From positions 134,172,125 to 134,236,124 of the forward strand of contig NC_133897.1 in assembly GCF_964199755.1 (NCBI RefSeq): a stretch of DNA of 64,000 nt, in the 5' to 3' direction. Numbering within the stretch: the first letter of the stretch is position 1; the number at the start of each line of letters is the position of its first letter. Both the position numbers and the translations under genes were made by a program. Positions 53,495-63,982 of this stretch are shown one piece after another. The stretch comes from Larus michahellis. Its lineage: Eukaryota; Chordata; Aves; Charadriiformes; Laridae. Under the pieces are notes generated by a model. It was not told the DNA's origin. It saw only the letters and a program-made list of their open reading frames with translations, and did no database searches.

Positions 53495-55306
53495 TGTGTC
53501 ATCCAGGAATTAAAGCAGGTCCGTGATGTCAACTACAGATAACGGGGCACACTTCAATATGATGGGGAATTTTTGATGGAGAAGGGGTGGTGGAAAATGG
53601 AAGGATGGAAACCCAGGGTGATGAGAACAGTTAGCAGAACAGTCTTTTGAATAAGCAACAACAGAACATCAAAATGATGGACAGAAGAGTGGCAGAAAGC
53701 AGGGTTTTATGGTGCAGGGTTCATATTGTCATCCTGAGTCTTTGGCAGGTTTGCGAACTGCCTAGTGAGGGAGCAATATTATACCATGAGACTCACAATG
53801 CCTTGTCATGATCCCAGAACACTTGCAAAAAGCAAATATGAGTAATGAACATTTAAAGCAAAAACTGTGCACCAGGCAAACAATTCATAAACTGGGATAT
53901 TTGTCTAAGTCATTTGCAAGTAAATTCAATTAATAAGCAAATTAATAATAAACACACAAGTAAATCTGTGCATAAGTCACTTGCAAAGTACAGGGCCTGA
54001 TTTCCTGGTATTTACGTCTTCAGCAGTCGTCTCCATCCATGCAAAATGAACGCAATATTTTTCAAATCAGATCCTGTAGGATTTCCCACCTTCTTCAAAG
54101 TCACTTTGCAGCTATACAAGCAAGTATTCAGATGGCAGTGAGCAAGGGGGTCCACTGAACACTTCTGCCTGCTCAGCTCTGCATATGACAGCTCAGCCTG
54201 GCTTCCTAGGGAAAAAATCTATGCCTTTGCCTTTCAGGTCCATTTTCTCTCCACAATTTCTTCCCCATCGCTTCTAAATCCATTAGCCCATTTCAAAACA
54301 TCTTATCAACTTTCATGAAAAGTAGTGACAGGAGAGGAGAGCAACCCACATTAGTGTCTCTGCTGAGGCTGCAAAACACCTTTACTGCTATTTGCTTAAT
54401 TTAGTGGAAACGCTGGCCTTTCAGCACATACAGTTCAGAATCACCCACACCATATGTCAGCAGCAGCGAGGGAATGGGACACAACGGATGGAGGAGACTG
54501 AGTTACCTGTGCAAGATAAGGAGTCTTTCAGGAGTGTGAAGTGGTGGAGCTTGTGGGAATAAATTTCAAGTGCAATTGGAGGTAGTTAGAGATAAAGGTC
54601 ACTAAAACATAAAACAAGAGCCACCCCAAAACCAATCTGTTTAACGTACAATAAGAATATGAAGTTCCATGACTCTGCTTCCAGTCCTAATCGGCTTCCA
54701 CATTTAAGTCACCATGTTACTTCGCACTCCTCAAAACAGTGTGTTTCATTGTGGTATCTATGCAGGCTTTTTTGCATTCTTCCACTGATTTGCAAAGGAC
54801 TCACATAAGCAATTTAAGAATGAGAGTTTTAGTTTTTGCTGTTTGTTGTTGGCATGTTGTTTTGCCCTTTTTTTTTTTTGAATGGGAACAATGAGGAATG
54901 TGTTCTAGCCCATTTAGGAAAATGTGAATACGTAAATTTACACCTCCAAGGTGGGGTTTCTTAAACGCAATGCCATTTATCCTACGCTACAGGAATTTAA
55001 AAAACTGCTACAGTAAGTATAAAAATTTCTAATGAAATATTTCCGAAGAGATTATGGCATGTAACCTGCCAATTGAGTTTTGATACATTGCAGGGAAGTC
55101 TGAGGACTTGACATGTAAATTTTAAAAAGTTACATTTCCTTGACTTAAATAGTGCCCCATGGTATTAATCAAACCCCACAGAGCCAGCATCTTCAGGTAT
55201 GCAGAATCTAAAGCAGAGCAGCAACGCATATTTGCGCAATAAGAATCACTAAAACCGTGCTTCACTCAGGAAATTATTTCAAAAAGTCAGTCCCTAAGTG
55301 GTTGTT
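53495..55306. other. Intergenic DNA
   Basis: No supported gene or CR1 copy. There is a T11 run around 54,870. Confidence 0.6.
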
Positions 55307-55316
55307 ATTTCTAAAG

Positions 55317-55907
55317 CTAGTTATGAACATATTGCTGCTTGAAGTGTTCCAGCAAAGCCAGTGTGTCAGTGTCAAGATGCTCATTTAAATTTACTTTGGT
55401 TTGGTGAACTTTTATGATCCCAGAGCCTAGCTCCAAACCAACTCTACTTCCTGGCAAGGCTGCCTTGGAACCAGGAACCTTGTTGTTCTTCAAGGACTGC
55501 TTCATCCAAAGATCATCCAACCTGCTCAGGAGCCTGGCTTGCCATGTCTCAAGCAATCTGCTTGGTAGGTCTCTGGAGTCCCTCACACTAGGGCTGACCC
55601 CCATATACTGGTCTATGTTGAGATGTCTCTGAGGCAGGACGCTGGAAACCTGGGAACCATCCACCTAATCAGGGCTTTCTTCCAGTTTTGCAGCAGGGAG
55701 GTGGAAGCCAGTAAGAACCCTCACTCCCCAAGCTTTCAAGTTCCTACATCTTGGGCTTGAAACCTGAAAAAACTTAAATGGGCTGACTGTGCCAGTGTCC
55801 GGGCAGGGCTCTACCCTCCACCACTGAATGCATCTGCAGCTTGTCAGGGAAGCTGGCTTTTTTTTAAATTGAGTTGTTGCCACACTGCGTGGAAAAAGTA
55901 GGAGTTC
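55317..55907 (-). pseudogene. Unrecognised minus-strand reading frame with one stop
   Basis: A single minus-strand frame runs from about 55,907 down to 55,317 (about 195 codons) with only one in-frame stop, an amber at 55,665-55,667. The part after the stop (115 codons) contains LLETWQARLLSRLDDLWMK and ends in LALLEHFKQQYVHN; the part before contains RVEPCPDTGTVSPFKFF. The composition looks protein-like and the region is GC-richer than its flanks. I recognise no family, and no start codon or splice sites stand out. It could be a decayed retrocopy, an old transposon ORF, or chance. Confidence 0.25.
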
Positions 55908-57276
55908 TCATGAACAGGAAACTCTGCTTTCCGTGCACCTTTAAGAAAAAATATGGTTCTTTGCCAAAAATAATTTACAAATTGAAACCATTACCTGGTA
56001 ACAACTTCATTATTGTTTGTCTTCCAGGAGGTTCCACTCGGGCTAAGTGCCCCATTTTCACATCAGGGTAGTACTCTCTTCCAGACATTACAATGGATAA
56101 AAAAAGCTGTAGGGAAGTGTTGGGGGTGGAGGCTAAAGAAAAAAGCAATTAGGTTAACCTATTACTCTATCAGATTCATATACAATCCCACAGGAAAAAA
56201 AAAAAAGTCTGCACAAACCCTGAAAAATAACTGAAAGTAATTTGTGGATTATTTTTTTTCCCAGTTTGCTGGTAGTTTTGTGCTGCAAGCCAGGAGCAGA
56301 ACTATGTTCTATACAATGTGTTATTCACAGCTGGAGAAACATGGGCTTAATATTGGGTCAGGGTTTGCCAGTGATACCAAGATATTTCATTAAAAAAGTT
56401 CATGTCCACAGGTTTTCTGCATCTCAGTCCTGAGATTTAATCCATGGGGAACAAGTTGGAAATGAAAAATAACAGTGGGAATGAGAGCTCCAAGGCCGAT
56501 CACTTTGCTTGTGAATGCAGTAAGTTTTAAACAAGTTATCCACATTTAATTTATCGTATTTATCAGCAGCACAAGTTTGTCAGATGTGTTGACAATAGCT
56601 CCTGTCTGATCTCTGGGAAGCTCACTCCCCAGTTCCCGCCACGATGTCAGAGCAGGACTATGCTGTCATTGCACAGGCACCTGCAGAACTGCCCTGCTCA
56701 GGGAAAGCTTCAAGCCGTGTTTTGGGAAAATTAATCTCCCTGTAGTTCCCCAAGAGCACATTAGAGTACAAGATACGGAGGAAATTCTCTCCTCCTGGAT
56801 GCCCGGCCCTGTCTCTCCACTCGGAGTCTCTATCCGCTTCTACCCGGCTGCAGGGGAGGAGCATGGGGATTGCCCTTATAATTAGAAGCTTCATACCTCT
56901 CACAACTAATCACAGTCTGATCCTTCTCTCTCTGCAATTGGCTTCCTCCCATTACAAAATCCTCTGCTCCTGGATGTTTCATTCTCCCTTGCTAATAAAG
57001 AAAGGTATTTAGCCACTAATTCTGAGCGGCTGCTGAACATCCCTCCTTCCAGTCCTTGCTGGTTTGCTTCAGCTCCGAGCTGAAGCTGAACAGAAAATGC
57101 CTTCTGCTTGTGCCTAAGTTATTGTGACAGATTACTTTTAATTAATCTACCGTTAAATCATATTTGACATAGAGCAAAACAATCCAAAGCGAAAAGCCTA
57201 AAAATACTGAGTCCCGTTTCACCAGACTGGGGAAAAGCAGACAAATTGCTGCCTACTACAAAAACCCCAGGCGGGT

Positions 57277-57558
57277 ATGGCAAATGTTGAAAGGAGCTGG
57301 GAAAGGACATCTTCCACAACGGCCCTCCCGGGAAGGGAGAGCCCCGTTGGTGTGGCTGTCCCTCCACGGGGATGGGGACGGAGCCAGCGCTCCCAGCCCT
57401 ACCCGCCTGCTCAGCGCCGCGCACCGCAGCCACGAGCGACTGTAAAAGAGGCAGTGGATGTTTCGGAAGTCACGAAAGCCACCTCCTTGGAGATGGTATT
57501 TAAAGAAACACGTTTTTGCATTGCAGAGATTGCTGAGTTCAAAGCTAGACGGCAATAG
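57277..57558 (+). other. Small GC/CpG-rich patch with a 93-codon frame
   Basis: A plus-strand ATG frame of 93 codons covers a local GC peak (about 57,290-57,470) in otherwise AT-rich DNA. Minus-strand frames of 91 and 99 codons overlap it. No protein family is recognisable. The patch might be a minor CpG islet, an alternative promoter or a noncoding exon. I would not call it a gene. Confidence 0.15.
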
Positions 57559-58353
57559 CTGATCACCTAGACACGCCTCATGCTAAGTATGCCTTTGGCT
57601 ATAAGCATCCCCTAGTTCCCCCTTTATAATATAATAGAATCAGGAAATTCCAGGTCTTTAGAATGACAGGATTGGGTTTTATTCACCCACTCTTTTGTCA
57701 TAAACTTGGACCAAGCTACTGCAACATCTGGCAAGCAACAGCAGAGCAAGTTTAAACGCGGGATATACCCTACCTGGCACTCATGAGCAAAGCTGAATCA
57801 TTTCTCAAGGTTGTGAGCTGGCATGGGGCCAAAATAAGGGATCTCAGTTTAAAGGTTTGTGAATAAGACCGGCTAACATTTTAATTGACAGAGGGGATTA
57901 ACGTTCAGCTCATGTTTAAAGAAAAAAAAACAAACCCAAACTATGAAGATTACATTACAAAATACAATTTTATTTTTTTAGCAAAACGTAAGCTACACTA
58001 ATCCACTACAGGAGGTTAAAAAAAGACTTTTGAATTTGTGGAAATCATCGCCATCTTATGTCACAGGAAGGAGAGCCCTATATCCAAATGTTGCAGGCTG
58101 GAGCTCCAGGAGCCACTCAGCAGGCATTCTGTCTGCTTGACAAAAAAGACAGCCAGTAACTCTTATCTATTTGACTTCTACATATGAGAAGATGCACAAA
58201 TTTGAAATAAATCAGTTTGTACAACTCTGATTCAACTGTAATCATATCGATATGCCTTTTAGTTCAATTTTGTTTTCTGTTTGTATTATGTTGTGTCTAC
58301 AATTGATTTTAGCCCTAGCAGAAATTACTATATTCTTGCGCAGCTTTGTCCAG

Positions 58354-58390
58354 AATAAAAAAAAACAAACAAAAAAACCAACAAAAAATC
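58354..58390. repeat. A-rich low-complexity tract
   Basis: A9 then (CAAA)n-like and A7 runs; could be a decayed poly(A) tail but no retrocopy body is recognised. Confidence 0.8.
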
Positions 58391-60219
58391 CACCCAGAGA
58401 AGAAAGGAACAATGAATCAATTTTTACAAACAGCCAAGAAAAAAACCCTCAAAAACCCCATCCAAGTTGTGGCTAATTTGACAATGGCATCTTGCCCATG
58501 ATGTGTCCTTCCTGGCTGTGCTCTTGCTCAGCTCCATCGCTGGTTTTGTGATACCCAGCCCTGTAAGTTTCCACTTACTGCGCTAGAGAAGAAAAAGCTG
58601 CCATTATTGCCCCTGTGTGCAGCAGCATACTATTCCCAGGTGTGTCTACAAGATAGCCTTCAAACACTAGGGAGACTGCTGTCCCACTGCGTCCTGTGGA
58701 AGAGCTGGAGCCCCTTCCAAGAGCCCCTCTAAAACCCAAGACTTGGAGAAAACGTGGTGGAGTGCGATCCATGGCAAGAGGAATAGAAAGCATATTCTTC
58801 TGAGATGCAGAAATCTGATAAAAGGAAAGCAAAACCTGAAAAAGAGGGGAGAAAACCCCCAAACCACTCATTAGGAAGCATGGAAAGCTATTCCATGATT
58901 CAGGAAGTCCCTAATCCAGACCAGACGCAGACTGAACTGTGGTGGGCTACGCTATTGCCAGATGCTATTTCCAATGTGATTTATTTTAAGACAATATTAA
59001 ACTTGGCCAAGAAGCTGCCTTTGTTTGACTTGTTTTTATCTGGAGGTCTTGGGTGACAGAAAGGGCACTGGGATGGGGTTTGCTTTTCTCCTAAAACAGA
59101 ACCTTCTTCTTTGTTGGACTCATCACTGGGAAATTATGAGACATTTCCAGACCGCTTGATATTGCGTTTTGGCCTTGCACTAACTAAGGTGATTACATTC
59201 AGGAAGATGATAAAATATTTATTTAGACAGACAGGCCAGCTTTGACACTGATGACAGCAGCCCTCCTGTTTCTTATTGTAATATCTGCTCCTGCAGGTGA
59301 AGAATAGCCATGAAGCCAGCCTGTAAGGGGACCAATACTTTCCAGTATTGCTGGAGCAGGGACTGAAAGCCTTGGGTTGAGCTGAAATGGGGTCCTGGGC
59401 CATGGGCAGGGGTTGAGGGAGCCCCCAGGGGAGGCTGGGCTGGGCCAGCAGCCCTGGTCATGCCTTCAGGGGCCTGACAAACACAAATCCACTCTTGTTT
59501 CTTCAAAAAGACGCAGACGTGTGGGTCACATGAGTTCACTAGTGTGGTCCAGATGGTCAGCAGTGAAGAAGACAATTATTTCTTGCAACAGTTAGATTGT
59601 GATTTTGAATCATTTTCCTGCCGCGTTTAACGATGCCTTTCCAAATGTTTGCCCATCTTCCTCCATCCCCGCCTCCCTCTGTTTCCCGCCCCCCCTCACT
59701 CCAGGTGTTTTAGAAGGACTGCCTCACAGAGAGATAGTGGGCTCATCTGTGCAAACCAGGCGTGAAGTGAGAAGGAAGAGGTCTAGCACATTTATGAGGC
59801 TAGTCTTTGATGAAAGGTGCTCTGAAAAACACAGCTGTAATGAGGGAGAAAGATCTTGCAACTGAAAGCTTGGTAGGAAAGCGACTTCTCTTTCATTCAA
59901 GCTGTGACTTTCTTCTCCTTATCTGACCAACTGAAACAAAACTCCTCCGGAGTAAATCTTTCCCACATGGTCTGCAAGATACCGGTCATCACCATGGCCA
60001 TACATTTTGCTCTTTTTTCCTCGTAAATAGAGGCCTCCCTTCAACTTCCAGACACAGTGGTTGTAGGGGCAGAAGATGAGTGCTCATGAACAGAAAAGTC
60101 CCAAGCCTAGAAAACGAGCAAGCCTCGAACAATTAGAATTTTGTTTATGAAGGAAAATTGAATATTACAGATAGAGTGAAGCAAACATGTATGATAATAT
60201 GCCTCTATGTGCAAAACTT

Positions 60220-60281
60220 CTTTCCCAGAATAAAGTTATTTTTACTGAAAAAGTCCTTTCCCAGAATAAAGTTATTTTGAC
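60220..60281. repeat. 36-bp-period tandem duplication
   Basis: CTTTCCCAGAATAAAGTTAT plus TTT (23 nt) occurs at 60,220-60,242 and identically at 60,256-60,278, separated by 13 nt of partly unrelated sequence. Confidence 0.9.
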
Positions 60282-60297
60282 TTTGGACTCAATAGCT

Positions 60298-60319
60298 CAG
60301 AATAATTCCAGAATAATTC
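60298..60319. repeat. 11-bp tandem duplication
   Basis: CAGAATAATTC twice in succession, 20 nt after the 36-bp-period duplication and sharing the word CCAGAATAA with it. Confidence 0.9.
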
Positions 60320-60462
60320 CTCCTTTTTGAAAGCAGATCAATTGCTTATTCTGGAGTAGTGTCTACACAGCATGCACACCGGCATAGCCGGAGAACTGCA
60401 GGAACTCGCCTATTGACTGCTCTTTCTGTCAATTTTCCCAATAAGCAAGTCCTATTAATGTC

Positions 60463-60473
60463 TGGGGGGGGGG
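60463..60473. repeat. G run
   Basis: About ten consecutive G residues in AT-rich surroundings. Confidence 0.85.
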
Positions 60474-61505
60474 ACGGTGTATGAGAGAGAGATAAGAGAA
60501 TCTCCCTTTATCAAAAACAATGAAAAATCAAATATTACAATCTCACAAAAACAGTCTGCTTCTATAAAACACATACAGCCTTCAAAACCACTCACTGCAT
60601 CATGAAAAGCAGCGGAGGAGCACCAGAGCTCCTGAGAACCTATTATTCCATGAGCATCCAAATGAATGAACTCAGATTTCCTACAGCTCTGTCTCATGAG
60701 CTTTACCGGCTGCAATGGCTAAGAAGACACAAGCTCCAGCTGAACTTTTCTCACTGATGGGACATATCACATTCAGATTTTGAAGCATGTAACAACACAT
60801 GAACTCCTAATGCCACCTTTGCCACGTGGGCACAAAGTGTTACATAGTGAGGCTCTCCGCCCAACTGATGCCTTTTCCTTAAACTTGTAGGAATTTAATT
60901 GTCTTTGAGAGTTTTTCCCACATCTCACAATCAGCTAAAACTGATCATCGAGTTCAAATATTAGGAATGAGCCACACAGACACATGCACACACAAGGAGT
61001 GGAACGTATGGAATACATAGATACCTGGATTTCAACTGGGGAGTAGTTGGGGAAAGAAATGGGTAGCTACGGGATTTCGTTTATCATGTATGGAAGAATA
61101 TTTCCCTGATTGACCATAAGGATACACTGGAGTGAGTAGCACATATGTCTGTCACAGATGTTCAGAATTTAGACAAAGCGCATTCTGCTGGAGGTTTCAA
61201 CATAAATCATTATTTCCATAGAAAACTAACCTTGAAATCAGCAGCACTTAGGACTTCCGATGCCATGGTACCCATTCAGAAAACTTCAGAAGGTAGGCCA
61301 GGAGAAGATGGTCGATCTTTTTTAAAAATCACACATATATATGTTCCCAAGGCAAGGAAGTAAATAAAACAGGGGAAATTAATACAGGAAATGAGCATTC
61401 AAAGTTTAACCTAATTTTCAGTTAGTTGTAATTGCAATCATGGTGGCAATACTGCCCAATCTGTTTCTTGGATGGCTTTCAAAAGAATTAGGAGGTCTTT
61501 GAATT

Positions 61506-61518
61506 AAAAAAAAAAAAA
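61506..61518. repeat. Poly(A) run
   Basis: Twelve to thirteen consecutive A residues. Confidence 0.85.
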
Positions 61519-62182
61519 GGAAGCTGATAAACATTGTGTTGGAAAGTCTTCATCCCACTTCATCCCAGCATCAGAATGTGCAACACTGAAGGCAGAATCT
61601 CAGACCTATAGGATGAGATGAAGCCTGAGCAACACAATGCAGAGGGCAAAGGTACAGTTATGAAACCTGAGAAAGAGAGGAGAACTTGAAAAGAATAGCA
61701 TTCTAATTGAATACCTAAAATACAGAGGGGCATCACTGAATAAGGGAGAGAGACTTCCTCCCATTATGAGGAGTGATAAAGGACTTTCCATTAAAAAGCC
61801 ATAAAGAACTGTTAAACCCTATGGGAGGGAGGAAGAGGCAGCAGAAGTAGCAGAAGTCTTGATCGCAGCCTGCCACCCCATCAAGACCTGTTGAGAAGAG
61901 CGTGTGAGTCCCTCCCTGACTCCCCGGGCACTGCACCTCTGCCATGGTGCTTGGCCCTTGGCAGGCCCCTGGCACCGCAACATCTAGGCTGGCCCAGGGC
62001 TGTCAAGTTGTCAGCCAGACATGAGGAACACCTGTTTGTGTTGGAACACCCATGTCTCCTGTGTTGCGTGCCTGTGCCCTGCACGGGCCAGGGAAGGGGA
62101 AAGGAAAAGAGAGGAAGGAAGGTACTGTGAGTGTAGCACTGACAGGAGAAGGTGGTGTGTGTGTTGGGGGAGAAGTAAGTAT

Positions 62183-63078
62183 ATACGACACCAAGCTGTG
62201 TGGCATGGTCGACACACTGGAAGGAAGGGATGCCATCCAGAGGGACCTAGACAGGCTTGAGAGGTGGGCCCATGCCAAACTCATGAAGATCAACCCGGCC
62301 AACTGCAAGGTCCTGCACCTGGATCATGGCAATCCCAAACACAAATACAGACTGGGTGGAGAACGGATTGAAAACAGCCCTGAGGAGAAGGACTTGGGGA
62401 TGTTGGCTGATGAGAAGCTCAACATGAGCTGGCAATGTGTGTTTGCAGCCCAGAAGGCCAACCATACCCTGGGCTGCATCAAAAGAAGCGTGGCCAGCAG
62501 GTTGAGGGAGTAGACATAGTGCTTAGAGATATGTTTTAGTGATGGTTTTTGTAAGTTAGGTTGGTGGTTGGACTCCATGATCTGAAAGGTCTCTTCCAAC
62601 CTAGGCAATTCTATGATTCTATGATTCTGCCCCTATACTCTGCTCTGGTGAGACCCCACCTGGAGTACTGCGTCCAGCTCTGGAGCCCCCAGCACAAGAA
62701 GGACATGGACCTGTTGGAGCGAGTCCAGAGGAGGGCCATGAAGATGATCAGAGGGCTGGAGCACCTCTCCTGTGAAGACAGGCTGAGAGAGTTGGGGTTG
62801 TTCAGCCCGGAGAGGAGAAGGTTCTGAGGAGATATTATAGTCTTCCAGTACCTAAAGGGGGCCTACAGGAAAGCTGGGGAGGGACTCTTTATCAGGGAGC
62901 GTAGTGATAGGACAAGGGGTAACGGTTTTAAACTGAAAGAGGGGAGATGTAGATTAGATATTAGGAAGAAACTCTTTGCTGTGAGGGTGGTGAGACACTG
63001 GAACAGGTTGCTCAGAGAAGTTGTGGATGCCCCATCCCTGGAAGTGTTCAAGGCCGGTCTGGATGGGGCTTTGAGCAA
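62183..63078 (+). pseudogene. CR1 ORF2 C-terminal remnant, inactivated
   Basis: The first part is open to 62,513 with [33 protein letters not shown] and [10 protein letters not shown]. It is split by the nested insertion. It resumes in a different frame at about 62,623 with [39 protein letters not shown] and [10 protein letters not shown], where a TGA (62,825-62,827) replaces an Arg codon of the usual LRGDL. The final part, GNGFKLKEGR to LDGALSNP, is recognisable to 63,087. The reverse transcriptase core is absent. Confidence 0.92.
62511..62622 (+). mobile_element. Short CR1-Y-like 3' end nested in the larger CR1
   Basis: The host CR1 reads ...AGGTTGAGGGAG up to 62,510 and resumes TGATTCTGCCCCTATACTC at 62,622. 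In other copies here these two are contiguous (GAGGGAGGTGATTCTGCCCC at 52,932-52,951). The 112 nt between are a CR1-Y-like tail (GTGCTTAGAGATATGTTTTA, GTGATGGTTTTTGTAAGTTA) closely matching 48,115-48,230, with two octamers. The last octamer merges into the host GATTCT, and only one to three host bases are missing, with no target duplication visible. Confidence 0.95.
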
Positions 63079-63108
63079 CCCGGTCTAGCGGGAGGTGTCC
63101 CTGCCCAT

Positions 63109-63141
63109 TGCGGGGGGGGGTGGTGGTGGTGGTGTGTGTGT
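63109..63141. repeat. G-run / (GGT)n / (GT)n expansion inside the CR1 3' UTR
   Basis: Where sibling copies have a short G run followed by TTGGAACTAGATGATC, this copy has G8, then about five GGT units, then GT units, then TTTGGAACAAGATGATC. It is a local microsatellite expansion within the element. Confidence 0.93.
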
Positions 63142-63183
63142 TTGGAACAAGATGATCTTTAAGGTATCGATGTGCGGCGCGGG

Positions 63184-63244
63184 GGGCGCGGGGGGGGGGG
63201 TCGGGGGGCGCGCTTTGCGCGCCCCCCGCCCCCCCCCCGCGCCC
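63184..63244. repeat. GC-only inverted repeat (hairpin of about 28 bp)
   Basis: A perfect 12-bp stem (63,202-63,213 with 63,217-63,228) encloses a TTT loop. Allowing one bulged T (63,201) and one bulged G (63,190) on the left arm, the pairing extends through ten G:C pairs (63,191-63,200 with 63,229-63,238) and six more (63,184-63,189 with 63,239-63,244). It lies directly at the boundary between the CR1 and the CpG island. Confidence 0.9.
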
Positions 63245-63489
63245 TCCGCGCCCCGGCCTGAAGCGATCGTGTCCCCCCCGCCCCCCCCACCCCCCGCCAC
63301 CGCCGCCGCGCACAGCCGCAGACACGGGCGGCCGCGCCGGCAGCTCTCATGCAGCCGAGGATTACAGCGGGGCGAGGGCAACGCGGGCTCGGCTTTTATC
63401 CTTCCCCCCACCCCGAGCCTCGGTCCTCCGCCCGCCACCCCAGCCGCTCGCCGCGCTGCTTGTTCGGCGGGTTTTCCATCTGCCGTGGT

Positions 63490-63510
63490 GGGGTGGGGGG
63501 GGAGGGGGGG
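63490..63510 (+). other. G-quadruplex-capable G tract
   Basis: G4-T-G8-A-G7 on the plus strand within the CpG island; a second G9 run lies at 63,567-63,575. These tracts can fold into G-quadruplexes and are common near promoters. Confidence 0.7.
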
Positions 63511-63754
63511 CGTTTAGGAGGGAGATGCCTTTGCCGTGGTTTCCCACCCCCCGTCCTCTCCGTGCCGGGGGGGGGCGGTGATGTGGAGACGGGAATGTAG
63601 AGCAAAACCCTCCCCGGGAAGGAGCGACCAAAACAAACCTCTCGCCGTGGCTTTGGCGGCCGCGCAGTGCCCGGGGAAGCCCGAGCAGCCCCTGCCAGCG
63701 CCGGGGAATCCCTCCTCCAGCCCCCGGCGGTGCCCCGGGCTCCCGCGGAGCAAG

Positions 63755-63841
63755 GTAAGGGGACGGGCATCTCTCCTCCGCCGTTCGGTTTTATTTATTG
63801 GGGTGCCTCTTTTTTTTTTCTTTTATTTTTTTTTTAATTAG
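63755..63841 (+). other. Predicted 87-nt intron
   Basis: The donor is CAAG|GTAAGG (GT at 63,755-63,756), a near-perfect consensus. The acceptor is preceded by a very strong pyrimidine tract (63,808-63,835) ending in TTAATTAG (AG at 63,840-63,841). The intron is T-rich between two GC-rich flanks, as expected of a short intron in a CpG island. At 87 nt it is close to the minimum for vertebrates but permitted. The alternative is that the two donors belong to alternative first exons. Confidence 0.5.
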
Positions 63842-63982
63842 AGACCGAGTCCTCCACGCCTCTCGCAGCGGTGGGAGTTGCGAGGGAGGCGAACGCTGGC
63901 CGGCTGGCCCCCCGGGTCGCCCGGGCCGGAGGGATGCGCCGTTCTTCCCGCCGGGAAGCCCGGCGGCGGGGAGCGCCCCGCG
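63842..63982 (+). other. Predicted 141-nt exon (5' UTR or early coding)
   Basis: Bounded by the acceptor ending at 63,841 and a second strong donor GCG|GTAAGA (GT at 63,983-63,984). Its length is 47 codons exactly. The frame beginning at 63,842 has no stop, and the same frame continues leftwards across the predicted intron to a stop at 63,515. No ATG is present in that upstream frame, so translation would need to start elsewhere; the exon may equally be noncoding. No protein family is recognisable in the Pro/Gly/Arg-rich translation. Confidence 0.4.

Larger units (their letters stand above)
55908..62182. other. Intergenic DNA with a small GC-rich patch
   Basis: No supported gene. A patch at 57,290-57,470 is clearly GC-richer, with several CpGs. 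Short tandem duplications near 60,220-60,320, a G run at 60,463-60,473, an A-rich tract at 58,354-58,390 and A12-13 at about 61,506-61,518 are present. From about 61,900 the sequence becomes GC-richer, approaching the CpG island. Confidence 0.6.
62183..63164 (+). mobile_element. CR1 LINE copy abutting the CpG island, with nested CR1
   Basis: A plus-strand CR1 truncated at its 5' end inside the catalytic FADD box (first block GACACCAAGCTGTGTGGC) and continuing through ORF2 to the 3' UTR. It is interrupted at 62,511-62,622 by a smaller CR1. The 3' UTR starts normally (GGAGGTGTCCCTGCCCATTG). It then carries an expanded G8/GGT/GT repeat at 63,109-63,141, resumes with GATGATCTTTAAGGT, and stops at about 63,164 without the octamer tail. 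The next bases are CpG island. The 3' terminus has therefore been lost or overwritten. Confidence 0.95.

Noticed and set aside
63095..63517. 140-codon plus-strand frame across the CpG island
   Set aside because: It runs from the CR1 tail through poly-G and poly-C runs and the hairpin; the translation is Gly/Pro/Arg low complexity. A composition artefact.
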